Below, piece after piece: positions 19,746 through 29,359 of a DNA stretch of 64,000 nucleotides. The notes under the pieces were generated by a model, which was given only the letters and a program-made list of their open reading frames with translations, was not told the origin of the DNA and did no database searches. Positions within the stretch are counted from its first letter, which is position 1. Each line of letters opens with the position of its first letter. Position numbers and translations under genes: made by a program. This DNA comes from Asaia bogorensis (GTDB taxonomy: Bacteria; Pseudomonadota; Alphaproteobacteria; Acetobacterales; Acetobacteraceae), in contig CALQTN020000011.1 in the NCBI GenBank assembly GCA_943333505.2, positions 1 to 64,000 on the forward strand, in the 5' to 3' direction.

Positions 19746-21014
19746 GTGAGCCAGACGCCGTTCCGCACGAGATATTCTGCCGCCAGCCTGCTGCGCCAGG
19801 GCCTCGCCGGACAAACCGGCTGGGGTGAGGCGTGGCGCGCGCCCAGCCCCAAGCCGCGCTATGATTTCATCATTATCGGCGGCGGCGGGCACGGGCTGGC
19901 GACCGCCTATTACCTGGCCAAGCTCCACGGCGCGAACCGGGTGGCGGTGCTGGAAAAAGGCTGGATCGGCGGTGGCAATACCGGGCGCAACACCACCATC
20001 GTGCGATCGAATTATTTCTTTCCCGAAAGTGCCGCGCTCTATGACCACGCGCTGCGGCTATATGAGGGGCTGAGCCACGACCTCAACTACAACATCATGC
20101 TGTCGCAGCGCGGCGTGGTCACCATCGCCCACAGCCATCACGAGATGGAATTGATGGCGCGCAGCGTGAACGCGATGCTGATCAACGGCATCGATGTCGA
20201 ATTGCTCGATGCCGAAGGCACGCATCGCGAAATCAAGATCGCCAATCGCGCCCCCGATGCGCGCTTCCCGATCCATGGCGGTTTCGTGCAGCGCCGCGGT
20301 GGGATTGCCCGCCATGACGCGGTGGCGTGGGGCTATGCCCGTGCCGCCGACGCGCTCGGGGTCGACATCATCCAGAATTGCGAGGTCACCGGGTTCCGCT
20401 TCGATGGCAGCCGGGTGGTGGGTGTGGACACCACTCTCGGGCCGATCGCTGCTGGCCGGGTCGGCATGGCGGTGGCCGGCCATTCCGGGGCGCTCGCAGC
20501 CAGGGCCGGCTTCAAATTACCAATCCAGAGCTACGCGTTGCAGGCGATGGTGTCAGAACCAGTCAAGCCGGTGCTCGACACGGTGATCCTGTCGGGCAGC
20601 ACCGGGATCTATTGCAGCCAGTCCGACAAGGGCGAGATGGTGTTTGGCGCCGGGCTGGATTTGTATCCGTCCTATGCCCAGCGCGGCAATCTCCCGGTCG
20701 GACAGACCATCATCGCGGCGTTGCTGGATATGTTTCCGCGCTTTCGAAGCTTGAAACTGCTGCGCCAATGGGCCGGGATTGTCGATGTGTGCTGGGATTA
20801 CTCGCCACTGATCGGGCCGTCGCCGGTTGCGGGACTTTACCTGAACTGCGGCTGGGGCACTGGCGGTTTCAAGGCTATTCCGGCGGGGGGATGGCTGCTC
20901 GCCCATATCCTCGCGACCGGGCGGCACCACCCGATCTCGGCACCGTTCGACCTCGATCGTTTCACCTCCGGCCGGCTGATCGACGAAGCCGCCGGCGCCG
21001 GGATTGCGCATTAA
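19746..21014 (+). CDS. soxB: Sarcosine oxidase beta subunit
   Basis: The 422-residue FAD/FMN-binding subunit of heterotetrameric sarcosine oxidase, which oxidises sarcosine to glycine with transfer of the methyl carbon to tetrahydrofolate. The dinucleotide motif GGGGHG is at 45-50. RRGGIARHDAVAWGY contains H190, equivalent to the histidine known to bind FMN covalently in corynebacterial SoxB. The C-terminal CGWGTGGFKAIP segment closes the FAD site. The start codon is GTG. It overlaps soxD by one base (TAATG). Length and order soxB-soxD-soxA-soxG match the family. Confidence 0.95.
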   Translation: MSQTPFRTRYSAASLLRQGLAGQTGWGEAWRAPSPKPRYDFIIIGGGGHGLATAYYLAKLHGANRVAVLEKGWIGGGNTGRNTTIVRSNYFFPESAALYDHALRLYEGLSHDLNYNIMLSQRGVVTIAHSHHEMELMARSVNAMLINGIDVELLDAEGTHREIKIANRAPDARFPIHGGFVQRRGGIARHDAVAWGYARAADALGVDIIQNCEVTGFRFDGSRVVGVDTTLGPIAAGRVGMAVAGHSGALAARAGFKLPIQSYALQAMVSEPVKPVLDTVILSGSTGIYCSQSDKGEMVFGAGLDLYPSYAQRGNLPVGQTIIAALLDMFPRFRSLKLLRQWAGIVDVCWDYSPLIGPSPVAGLYLNCGWGTGGFKAIPAGGWLLAHILATGRHHPISAPFDLDRFTSGRLIDEAAGAGIAH

Positions 21015-21247
21015 TGCTGGCTTTACCCTGCCCCCATTGCGGCACCCGTGACGAGGCCGAATTCCAGTTCGGCGGCGAACCGGCGATCCGCCCGCCATCG
21101 ACGGTGTCCGACCCGGTATGGGCGGATTATCTTTATATGCGCAGCAACGAAAAAGGCCCGCACCGTGAATTATGGTGCCATGCCGGCGGTTGCGGGCAAT
21201 GGTTCGTGCTGACCCGCGATACCGCAACCCATGCGGTGCTGCCATGA
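21014..21247 (+). CDS. soxD: Sarcosine oxidase delta subunit
   Basis: A 77-residue zinc-binding subunit. C6 and C9 (CPHC) at the N-terminus and C55/H56/C60 (LWCHAGGC) near the C-terminus provide the zinc ligands. The middle has the conserved WADYLYMRSNEKGPHRE block of SoxD. It overlaps both neighbours (TAATG with soxB, ATGA with soxA), so the three subunits should be made in step. Confidence 0.95.
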   Translation: MLALPCPHCGTRDEAEFQFGGEPAIRPPSTVSDPVWADYLYMRSNEKGPHRELWCHAGGCGQWFVLTRDTATHAVLP

Positions 21248-24123
21248 GGCTCCCATCCGGCGGCCGGATCGACCGCACCAAGACGCTGTCCTTTACCTGG
21301 AACGGTCGGGCGCTGACCGGGTTCGCCGGTGATACGATCGCCTCGGCCTTGTTAGCCAATGGCGTGAAGATCGTCGCCCGCAGCTTCAAGTATCATCGCC
21401 CGCGCGGGGTGTTCGCCGCCTGGGTGGATGAACCCAATGCGGTGGTTGATGTGCGCTGCGGCGACCAGCACGATCCCAATGCGCGGGCAACCCTGGTGGC
21501 GCTGCGGGACGGGATGGTTGTTGCTGGGGTGAATGGGTATCCGTCGGTCGAGCATGACGCGGCCGGCGCGCTCGATCTGCTGCAGCGTTTCCTGCCTGCC
21601 GGGTTTTACTACAAGACCTTCATGACGCCGGGTTGGCAGTCCTACGAGCCGCGTATCCGCGCCATGGCCGGGTTGGGCCAGGTTGGCGATGCGATTGAAA
21701 CCCGCGCCTTTGAAACCCGCAACGCGCGCTGCGACGTGCTGGTCATCGGCGGCGGGCCCGCCGGGCTGGCCGCAGCACGGGCCGCGCAGGCGGCGGGGGC
21801 ATCGGTGATCCTTGCCGATGACCGACCCGAGCCAGGCGGGAGTTTGCTCTGGGATAGAGCAACAATCGACGACATCCCTGCCCTCGACTGGGTTGCCGCA
21901 ACGGTCGCCGGACTGCGGGTTCTGTCGCGCACAACAGTGTTCGGCGCCTATGACCATGGCAGTTTCGCCCTGCTTGAAGATCGTGCCAGCGCGCCCGCGG
22001 GCTGGGCCGGGCCTCGGCTATGGGTCATTCGGGCAAACCAGGTGGTGTTTGCCACTGGCGCGATCGAACGCCCGCTGGTGTTTCCCGATAATGACAGGCC
22101 AGGGATCATGTCGGCCAATGCCGTCCTCGCCTATCTTCGCCAGCACGCAGTCTTGCCAGGGCGGCGAGTGGTCGTGGCGACCAATAATGACAGCGCCTAT
22201 GCGACCGCGATCGCGTTGCGCGATGCCGGGGCGGCGGTCGAGATCGCCGATGCGCGGCCCGATGCGCCTGATGTCGATGGCATAAGGGTGCGATCGGGCA
22301 CCGTGCCGCTGGCAACGGGCGGGCGCGGCGGCTTGGCCTGGGTTGATCTCGGGCCGCTCGACGGGTCGCACCGCGAGCGGGTACCGGTCGATCTGCTGGC
22401 AGTTTCGGGCGGGTGGTCGCCGACAGTTCATCTGTTCAGCCAGGCCGGTGGCACATTGCGCTGGGACGAGACGCTGGCCGCGTTCTTGCCGGTTCTGGCC
22501 GGGCAGCATGTTGCCGGCAGCGCGACGGGGGCATGGGATCTGGCGGCCTGCCTGGCGCAAGGCCATCAGGCCGGTTTAGACGCGGCCGGGCATGCGAGCG
22601 CGCTTGCTGCACCGCGGGCGCCCGCCAGTGCGGTGCCACGGCCAATCCTGCCAATTTGGGGCCTCGACCTGCCGGGCACACGCCAATGGGTGGACTACCA
22701 GAGCGATGTGACGGCCAAGGATGTGCGCTTGGCCGCGTCCGAAGGGTATCGCTCGGTCGAGCATCTGAAGCGCTACACCACGCTCGGCATGGCGACAGAT
22801 CAGGGCAAGACAAGTAATGTCAATGGATTGGCAATTCTTGCTGATGCAACCGGACAAGCCATCCAAGATGTTGGCACCACGAAGTTCCGCCCGCCATTCA
22901 CCCCAGTTCCACTCGCCGCGATCGCTGGGCTGCGCGCCGGTGGCCTGTTCGCGCCGTTGCGGCAGTTGCCGGTGCATGACGATCATGTCGCACTCGGGGC
23001 GGAAATGCGCGACTATGGCGGCTGGGCGCGGCCGGCGTGCTATCGTGGCATTGGCGAAACGACGGAAGCTGCCATCAAGCGCGAGGCGGCCAATGCGCGC
23101 TTTCGGGTTGGTCTGTTCGATGGGTCGAGTCTTGGTAAGATCGAGGTTCAAGGGGCTGATGCAGCGGCATTTTTGAATTTGATGTACTATAACGAGGTCG
23201 CCAATCTGCGGCCTGGCCGGCTGCGCTATTGCCTGCTGCTGCGCGAAACCGGGGTGGTGTACGATGATGGCGTGGTGGCGCGGCTGGCACCGGATCGGTA
23301 TTTGCTGTCCCCGTCATCAAGCCACACTGCCGGCGTGCTGGCGATGCTGGAATTATGGCATCAGACCGAATACCCGACTATGCAGGTGGCGTTTCACGAC
23401 GTAACGGCGGCCTGGGCGACCTTCGCGGTCAGTGGGCCGAAATCACGCGAGATCGTGGCGGCACTGGGCACCAGCGCCGACCTGTCCGAGCAGTCGCTGC
23501 CACATATGGCAATGACCGAGACGATTCTTGGGGCAGTGCGGTGCAGGATCGCTAGGGTTAGTTTCACCGGGGAGCGCAGCTACGAGGTCTCGGTGCCATC
23601 GGGCTACGCGCATGCGCTGTGGCGCCGGCTGCTCGATCTTGGCGAAAATTCCGGGATCATGCCGTACGGGATCGAATCGCTGTCGGTGCTGCGGGCCGAG
23701 AAGGGCTATATTCTGCTTGGCACCGATACTGATGGCATGACCTTGCCGGTGGATCTTGGGCTTGAAGGCCCGTTGCAGGCCAAAAAGCTCGATTTCGTCG
23801 GGAAACGATCTTTGCTGACCCCGGATGCGACGCGGCCCGACCGGCGGCAACTGGTCGGGCTGCTGCCGGCCAATCCGGCGATTATTCCGGTGCCAGGAAC
23901 CCATGCGGTGCTGCGCGACGGAGCGGACCAGCGCTCGCTCGGCTGGATCACCACCGCGTGTCAGTCACCGGTACTGCAACGGTCGGTGGCACTGGCGATG
24001 ATCGAGGGTGGGCGGTCGAAAATCGGCGAGGCGATCGACCTGTTCCATCTCGGGCAATTCAGCCGCGCTACCATCGTCGCACCCTGTTTCTACGACCCGG
24101 CCGGGGAGAGATTGCATGGCTGA
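21244..24123 (+). CDS. soxA: Sarcosine oxidase alpha subunit
   Basis: A 959-residue subunit from ATG 21244, which overlaps the soxD stop. Domains in order: an N-terminal ferredoxin-like segment (SFTWNGRALTGFAGDTIASAL), an NAD-binding FAD-type fold (VLVIGGGPAGLAAARAAQAAG near residue 160), then a GcvT-like aminomethyltransferase half that binds tetrahydrofolate (starting near residue 600 and ending with the glycine-cleavage C-terminal barrel). Family length is about 960-1000. An earlier frame start at 21172 only reads through soxD. Confidence 0.95.
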   Translation: MRLPSGGRIDRTKTLSFTWNGRALTGFAGDTIASALLANGVKIVARSFKYHRPRGVFAAWVDEPNAVVDVRCGDQHDPNARATLVALRDGMVVAGVNGYPSVEHDAAGALDLLQRFLPAGFYYKTFMTPGWQSYEPRIRAMAGLGQVGDAIETRAFETRNARCDVLVIGGGPAGLAAARAAQAAGASVILADDRPEPGGSLLWDRATIDDIPALDWVAATVAGLRVLSRTTVFGAYDHGSFALLEDRASAPAGWAGPRLWVIRANQVVFATGAIERPLVFPDNDRPGIMSANAVLAYLRQHAVLPGRRVVVATNNDSAYATAIALRDAGAAVEIADARPDAPDVDGIRVRSGTVPLATGGRGGLAWVDLGPLDGSHRERVPVDLLAVSGGWSPTVHLFSQAGGTLRWDETLAAFLPVLAGQHVAGSATGAWDLAACLAQGHQAGLDAAGHASALAAPRAPASAVPRPILPIWGLDLPGTRQWVDYQSDVTAKDVRLAASEGYRSVEHLKRYTTLGMATDQGKTSNVNGLAILADATGQAIQDVGTTKFRPPFTPVPLAAIAGLRAGGLFAPLRQLPVHDDHVALGAEMRDYGGWARPACYRGIGETTEAAIKREAANARFRVGLFDGSSLGKIEVQGADAAAFLNLMYYNEVANLRPGRLRYCLLLRETGVVYDDGVVARLAPDRYLLSPSSSHTAGVLAMLELWHQTEYPTMQVAFHDVTAAWATFAVSGPKSREIVAALGTSADLSEQSLPHMAMTETILGAVRCRIARVSFTGERSYEVSVPSGYAHALWRRLLDLGENSGIMPYGIESLSVLRAEKGYILLGTDTDGMTLPVDLGLEGPLQAKKLDFVGKRSLLTPDATRPDRRQLVGLLPANPAIIPVPGTHAVLRDGADQRSLGWITTACQSPVLQRSVALAMIEGGRSKIGEAIDLFHLGQFSRATIVAPCFYDPAGERLHG

Positions 24124-24565
24124 GGACTGGCTGCATCACGCAGCGATTTCCCACACGGCTGTGATAACGCCTGCGTCGATCCATCTTGTTTCGGGCGGCG
24201 ATCAGGCCGCCAACACCGTAACCGGCGACGACCCGGCACGGCTGTGGCTGGCTCCTGGCCGGGCGCTGGTGGTGGGGTTTGGGCGGGCGGTGGCGCCAGA
24301 TGGAAGCTTCGTGTCCGATATCACCGATGGGCAGGCCGTCTTCGCGCTCACCAATGCGGATGATATCATTGCCATGGCCACCACCCTCGACCCCGCCCTG
24401 CTGGCGCCCGGATTATGTGCGCAAACCATTTTCGCAGGCGTGAAGGGTCTGCTGTGGCGGCGCGGCGACGTGATCCTGCTGCATGTCGATCGCCCACTAG
24501 GGACCTACATTGCCGCTTGGCTTGCCCAGGCCGGAACAGCGCTTAAAGGAAATCCGCAGCCATGA
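24116..24565 (+). CDS. soxG: Sarcosine oxidase gamma subunit
   Basis: A 149-residue SoxG, which packs against the alpha subunit. It has the family pattern of a weak N-terminus, a GDDPARLWLAPGRALVV strand, VSDITDGQAVFALTNAD and an AQTIFAGVKGLLWRRG segment near the end. It overlaps soxA by 8 bases and the next gene by ATGA. Sequence conservation of SoxG is low in general, so position is a large part of the evidence. Confidence 0.9.
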   Translation: MAEDWLHHAAISHTAVITPASIHLVSGGDQAANTVTGDDPARLWLAPGRALVVGFGRAVAPDGSFVSDITDGQAVFALTNADDIIAMATTLDPALLAPGLCAQTIFAGVKGLLWRRGDVILLHVDRPLGTYIAAWLAQAGTALKGNPQP

Positions 24566-26973
24566 AATCCCATGTCCGCGTCGCCGTGATCGGCGGCGGC
24601 GTTGTTGGCGCGAGCGTGCTGTATCACCTGACCAAGCTCGGCTGGCGCGATGTGGTATTGCTGGAACGCGCGGAACTGACAGCAGGCAGCACCTGGCACG
24701 CGGCGGGCGGGATGCATACGCTGAACGGCGACCCAAATGTTGCCAAGCTGCAGAAATATACCATCGAGCTCTATAAGGAGATCGAGGCGATATCAGGCCA
24801 ATCCTGCGGGCTGCACATGCCGGGCGGCTTGATGCTGGCCGGCACAACCGACCGCATGGACTGGCTGAAAATGGCAGTGGCGCGCGGCGATTATCTCGGC
24901 ATGGAAGCGCAGCTGATCAGCGTGGATGAAGCCGCAAAACTGCTGCCGCTGATCGATAAAACGCAATTTGTTGGCGCGATGTGGGACCCACTGGATGGCT
25001 ATGTCGATCCCTCTGGCGTCACCAACGCCTATGCCAAAGCGGCAACGATGCAGGGTGCGGAAGTCTATCGCCACACCCGGGTGGAGGATTTGCAGCAAAA
25101 CCCCGACGGGACATGGAATGTCATCACCGCGTCCGGAGTTATCATTGCCGAACACGTGGTCAACGCCGGCGGGCTGTGGGCGCGCGAGGTTGGGCGGATG
25201 GTCGGGCTTGAACTGCCGATCCTGGCGATGGAGCATCAGTACCTGATTACCGACGATATGCCGGAATTGGCGGGGATGCCGGAACTGCCGCACACGATTG
25301 ATTTCGAGGGCGAGATTTATCTGCGCCAGGAACGCCAGGGCGTGCTGCTCGGCACCTACGAACATCATGGCACGCCGTGGTCGGCCAAGACCACGCCATG
25401 GGATTTCCCGGCTGAATTGCTGCCGCCCAATCTCGACCGCATCGCCAGTAATCTTGAGGTTGGCTTCAAGCATTTTCCGGCGCTGGAAAATGTCGGTATC
25501 AAGCGGGTGATCAACGGACCGTTCACCTTCTCGCCCGACGGCAATCCGCTGGTCGGGCCAGTGCGCGGGTTCAAGAATTTCTGGGTGGCATGCGGGGTGA
25601 TGGCGGGTTTCAGCCAGGGCGGCGGGGTTGGGCTGGCGTTGGCGGGCTGGATGATCAACGGCGATCCCGGCTTCGACATATGGGCAATGGACGTAGCGCG
25701 CTACGGCGACTGGGCGACGCGGGGTTATACCTCGGCCAAGGTCGTGGAAAATTACGGTCGGCGCTTTCGGGTGAGCTTCCCGAACGAGGAATTGCCGGCG
25801 GGCCGCCCGTTGCGGACCTCACCGATCCATGAGCGGCAAAAGGCGGCTGGTGCGGTATTTGGTGCGGCGTGGGGGCTGGAATATCCGCTGTGGTATGCCG
25901 CCAAGGGCACCGAGGCGGTTGAGCATGTTTCGTTTCACCGCACCAATGCGCACGGACCGATAGGTGCGGAGTGTGCGGCGGTGCGCGGCGCGGTTGGGCT
26001 GATCGAAACCTCGGGCTACGCGAAATACGCAGTGTTTGGTCCGCAGGCGGAAGATTTTCTGTCGCGGATGCTGACCAACCGGATGCCGGCGGTTGGCAAG
26101 ATCGTGCTGGCACCGATGTTGAACAAGAACGGCAAACTGATTGGCGATTTTACGGTCGCGCGGGTGTCCGATGATCGGTTCCACGTCTTCGGAACCGGTG
26201 GGGCAGAAGACTACCACATGCGCTGGTGGCAGGCGCATCTGCCGGAACGCGGAGTTTCGCTGCGGTCATTGCGGTCGGAGCTGGTTGGCATGTCGATCGC
26301 CGGGCCGCAGTCACGCGCGTTGCTGGCACGGGTGAGCGGGGAGGATGTATCGAACGCTGCCTTCCCGTTCATGCAGTACCGGCGGATGGATCTCGGGATG
26401 ATCCCGGCGCGGGTTGGGCGGCTGACGTTTACCGGCGATCTGGGCTACGAAATCTGGGTAACGCCGGATTATCACGCGGCGTTGTATGATCTGTTGCTGG
26501 CCGGGGGCGCTGATCTGGGGATTGCCCATGTCGGCATCCGGGCGATGAATGCGCTGCGGTTGGAGAAGGATTGGGGCACCTGGGCACGGGAGTATCGCCC
26601 GATCTATGGGCCATACGAAGCCGGGCTGGGGCGGTTCGTGGCGGCGAAGAAGCCCGATTTTATCGGCCGCGATGCGGCTTTGCGCGAACGCGACGCGGGG
26701 CCGGCGCTGAAGTTGGTAAAGCTGGTGGTTGATGCGGCCGATGCCGATGCGCTGGGGGATGAACCGGTCAGGTTGGACGGCAAGGCGATGGGCTGGGTGA
26801 CATCGGGCGGTTACGCGCATCATGTCGGGAAATCGCTGGCGCTGGCTTATGTGCCGGCTGGGTTTGCGGTCGATGGGGCACGGTTCACGGTGGATATTCT
26901 GGGGCAAGCGCGGGGGGCGGAATTGCTTGCCACTCCGTTGTTTGATCCGGATGGGGTGAAAATGCGCGGGTAG
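24562..26973 (+). CDS. FAD-dependent dimethylglycine/sarcosine dehydrogenase-like protein with GcvT domains
   Basis: An 803-residue enzyme with the four-part layout of dimethylglycine dehydrogenase: an N-terminal FAD-binding DAO fold (VIGGGVVGASVLYHL), a small FAO_M domain near the middle, a GcvT aminomethyltransferase domain (from about residue 430) and its C-terminal barrel. H46 in GSTWHAAGG corresponds to the histidine that holds FAD covalently in the mammalian enzyme. It would demethylate dimethylglycine (or sarcosine) with tetrahydrofolate as one-carbon acceptor, so it supplies the step before SoxBDAG. It overlaps soxG by ATGA. The exact substrate is inferred. Confidence 0.88.
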   Translation: MKSHVRVAVIGGGVVGASVLYHLTKLGWRDVVLLERAELTAGSTWHAAGGMHTLNGDPNVAKLQKYTIELYKEIEAISGQSCGLHMPGGLMLAGTTDRMDWLKMAVARGDYLGMEAQLISVDEAAKLLPLIDKTQFVGAMWDPLDGYVDPSGVTNAYAKAATMQGAEVYRHTRVEDLQQNPDGTWNVITASGVIIAEHVVNAGGLWAREVGRMVGLELPILAMEHQYLITDDMPELAGMPELPHTIDFEGEIYLRQERQGVLLGTYEHHGTPWSAKTTPWDFPAELLPPNLDRIASNLEVGFKHFPALENVGIKRVINGPFTFSPDGNPLVGPVRGFKNFWVACGVMAGFSQGGGVGLALAGWMINGDPGFDIWAMDVARYGDWATRGYTSAKVVENYGRRFRVSFPNEELPAGRPLRTSPIHERQKAAGAVFGAAWGLEYPLWYAAKGTEAVEHVSFHRTNAHGPIGAECAAVRGAVGLIETSGYAKYAVFGPQAEDFLSRMLTNRMPAVGKIVLAPMLNKNGKLIGDFTVARVSDDRFHVFGTGGAEDYHMRWWQAHLPERGVSLRSLRSELVGMSIAGPQSRALLARVSGEDVSNAAFPFMQYRRMDLGMIPARVGRLTFTGDLGYEIWVTPDYHAALYDLLLAGGADLGIAHVGIRAMNALRLEKDWGTWAREYRPIYGPYEAGLGRFVAAKKPDFIGRDAALRERDAGPALKLVKLVVDAADADALGDEPVRLDGKAMGWVTSGGYAHHVGKSLALAYVPAGFAVDGARFTVDILGQARGAELLATPLFDPDGVKMRG

Positions 26974-26975
26974 GA

Positions 26976-28115
26976 TCAGACAATATTGCGTTCGACCAGC
27001 GGCCTGTTGTCAATCACCCGCCCGAAGCCCAGCACCGACATATTCAGCGTCGTAAACCCGCCATCAATGACCAGTTCCGCCACCCCGCGCCCGGTTGCTG
27101 GCGAATGCTGGATGCCGTGGCCGGAAAAGCCGTTGGCGAAAATCAGGTTGTTACATTCAGGGTGCGGCCCGATGATGCCGTTCTGGTCGAAAGTATTGTA
27201 CTCGTAATAGCCGGCCCACGAGGATTGCAGCCGCAAAGCCTCGAAGGCGGGCACGCGGTTGGCGAGCGCCGGCCAGACCTGGTCGTGGAACATCGCTTCT
27301 TCGACCTCCAAAGCTGGCTCGTCAGGGTCGGCTTCGCCTTCGCCGGGGGAGCGGCCGGACAGGAAGAACGCGCCTTCGGGGCGGAAGAAAATCCCCGACG
27401 GATCAATCACCAGCGGGCAATCTTGCAGCGTGGCACGGCAGCCAACGACATAGATCATGCGTTTGCGTGCCCGCACCGGCAGATCGATCCCGGCCCAGCC
27501 GGCGATGCGGGCGGCCCAGGGTCCGCCGGCGTTGACGACGATGTCGGCAGCGATTTCCTGGCCATCGGCGAGCTTGACCGCGGTGATCCGCGCGCCGTGC
27601 TGGAGAAGGCCGGTGGCATCCTGGGCGACATAGGTGACACCGAGTGCGCGGGCACGGCGACGAAGTTCGGCGAGCAGGCCAGGTCCGTCAAACCACCCCT
27701 CCCCGCTTTCACCAACAGCGCCCAGAGCAATATCGCCCGTGTTCATCCAGGGGAAGCGCTTCTGCAAAGCCGCAGGCCCAAGCAGGGAAATATCGGCGCC
27801 GGCTTCGCGTTGGACCGCTTGGTTTTCACGCAGAATGTCAGCGCCGGCCGCGGTCGCCAGGAACAGATAGGCGCGCTGTTTGAGCCCGGCTTGCGGCATG
27901 TCGCGCAGAAATTCCCAGCCATATTGCGACATCGCAATGCAGACCGGGGTGGAGAATTGCTGGCGGATCGAGCTTGCTGACAGCGATGAGGACGCGATGC
28001 GGTAGGTAGGGTCACGCTCAACGACAGTGATCGTGCCCTTGAAATCCGGGCGTCTGGCGAGATGATAGGCCGTGGAGCTGCCAACCGCTCCGCCGCCAAC
28101 AATAACAACCCGCAT
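26976..28115 (-). CDS. FAD-dependent amine/amino-acid oxidoreductase (DAO family)
   Basis: A 379-residue flavoprotein with an N-terminal GGGAVGSSTAYHL dinucleotide motif and the DAO C-terminal segment FANGFSGHGIQHSPATGRGVAELV, which closes over the FAD. The layout resembles FOXRED1-like or sarcosine-oxidase-like proteins. It faces the previous operon tail to tail with 2 bases between stops. It overlaps the upstream acyl-CoA dehydrogenase gene by one base, so these two are co-transcribed. Substrate unknown; a secondary amine or N-methyl amino acid is likely from family and context. Confidence 0.88.
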   Translation of the reverse strand: MRVVIVGGGAVGSSTAYHLARRPDFKGTITVVERDPTYRIASSSLSASSIRQQFSTPVCIAMSQYGWEFLRDMPQAGLKQRAYLFLATAAGADILRENQAVQREAGADISLLGPAALQKRFPWMNTGDIALGAVGESGEGWFDGPGLLAELRRRARALGVTYVAQDATGLLQHGARITAVKLADGQEIAADIVVNAGGPWAARIAGWAGIDLPVRARKRMIYVVGCRATLQDCPLVIDPSGIFFRPEGAFFLSGRSPGEGEADPDEPALEVEEAMFHDQVWPALANRVPAFEALRLQSSWAGYYEYNTFDQNGIIGPHPECNNLIFANGFSGHGIQHSPATGRGVAELVIDGGFTTLNMSVLGFGRVIDNRPLVERNIV

Positions 28116-29281
28116 CAGTAGCTTTTCGGCAGGCCCAACACCCGCTCAGCGATATAACACAACACCAACTCCCGGCTGATCGGCGCAATGCGTGGAATGA
28201 TGCTTTCGCGCATATACCGCTCAACGTGATATTCCTTGGCGTAGCCCATGCCGCCATGGGTCATCACCGCCTGGGTGCAGGCTTTGAAGCCGGCTTCGGC
28301 GGCAAGATATTTGGCGGAATTGGCCAGCGCGCCAGCCTCGCGCCCGGTGTCGTAGGCCCAGGCGGCGTTCATCGTCATCAGGCGGGCGGCTTCGAGTTCC
28401 ATCCACGATTCCGCCAGCGGGTGCTGGATCGCCTGGTTCTGGCCGATCGGGCGACCAAAAACCCGGCGCTCGGTCGCATAGGCGCGGGCGCGATCGAGGG
28501 CGCACAGGCCCAAACCCACGGCCTCGGCGGCGATCAGGATGCGTTCGGGGTTCATGCCGTGCAGGATGTTGCGGAAGCCCGCGCCTTCCTCGCCGATGCG
28601 GTCCTCAACCGGGATTTCGAGGCCGTCGAAGAAGACCTGGTTCGAATCGACCGCCTTGCGGCCCATTTTGTCGATCTGGCGGACTTCGACCTTGCTGCGG
28701 TCAAGCGTGGTGTAGAACAGGCTCAGCCCTTCGGTCTTCTTCTTCACCTGGTCGACGGCGGTGGTGCGGGCGAGCAGCAGGATCTTGTCGGCGACCTGGG
28801 CAGTTGAGGTCCAGATTTTCTGGCCGTGGACGATGTAGCGGTCGCCCTTTCGCTCGGCGCGGGTTTTAATCGCGGTGGTGTCGAGGCCGGCATCGGGTTC
28901 GGTGACGCCGAAGCAGGATTTTTCCACGCCCGCGATCAGCGGCGGCAGCATGCGGCGCTTTTGCTCCTCAGTGCCGAAGACCACCACTGGGTTAAGCCCG
29001 AAGATGTTCATGTGGATGGCCGATGCGCCCGACAGCCCGGCGCCGGACTGGGCGATGGCCTGCATCATGATAGCGGCCTCGGTGATGCCAAGCCCGGCGC
29101 CGCCATACTCAGCCGGCATGCAGATACCGAGCCAGCCACCATCGGCCAGCGCCTTGTGCAATTCATGCGGGAAGCGGCCATCCTGGTCGCGTTCGCGCCA
29201 GAACGCATCATCAAAGCCGGCAGCAATCCGGGTGATCGCGTCACGAACGGCAATCTGGTCATCGGTCAGGGCAAAATCCAT
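28115..29281 (-). CDS. Acyl-CoA dehydrogenase
   Basis: A 388-residue member. FAD and substrate motifs are visible: CFGVTEPDAGLD in the middle domain, HGQKIWTSTAQVAD, and the C-terminal helical region with QAVMTHGGMGYAKEYHVERYMRE and the end SRELVLCYIAERVLGLPKSY. I placed the start at 29281 (MDFALTDDQIAVRDA), where family similarity begins. The open frame upstream to 29482 runs antisense through the next gene. It reduces an electron-transfer flavoprotein while making a 2,3-double bond; the acyl chain is unknown. It is co-oriented with the DAO-type gene and divergent from the ornithine-cyclodeaminase-like gene. Confidence 0.9.
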   Translation of the reverse strand: MDFALTDDQIAVRDAITRIAAGFDDAFWRERDQDGRFPHELHKALADGGWLGICMPAEYGGAGLGITEAAIMMQAIAQSGAGLSGASAIHMNIFGLNPVVVFGTEEQKRRMLPPLIAGVEKSCFGVTEPDAGLDTTAIKTRAERKGDRYIVHGQKIWTSTAQVADKILLLARTTAVDQVKKKTEGLSLFYTTLDRSKVEVRQIDKMGRKAVDSNQVFFDGLEIPVEDRIGEEGAGFRNILHGMNPERILIAAEAVGLGLCALDRARAYATERRVFGRPIGQNQAIQHPLAESWMELEAARLMTMNAAWAYDTGREAGALANSAKYLAAEAGFKACTQAVMTHGGMGYAKEYHVERYMRESIIPRIAPISRELVLCYIAERVLGLPKSY

Positions 29282-29359
29282 GTCGCGCTCTCGCCTCCTG
29301 GGCAAACCTGCGCCATCTTGCCGTGCCGCCGCTGGGTGGGCAAATCGAACGGAGCCGCG

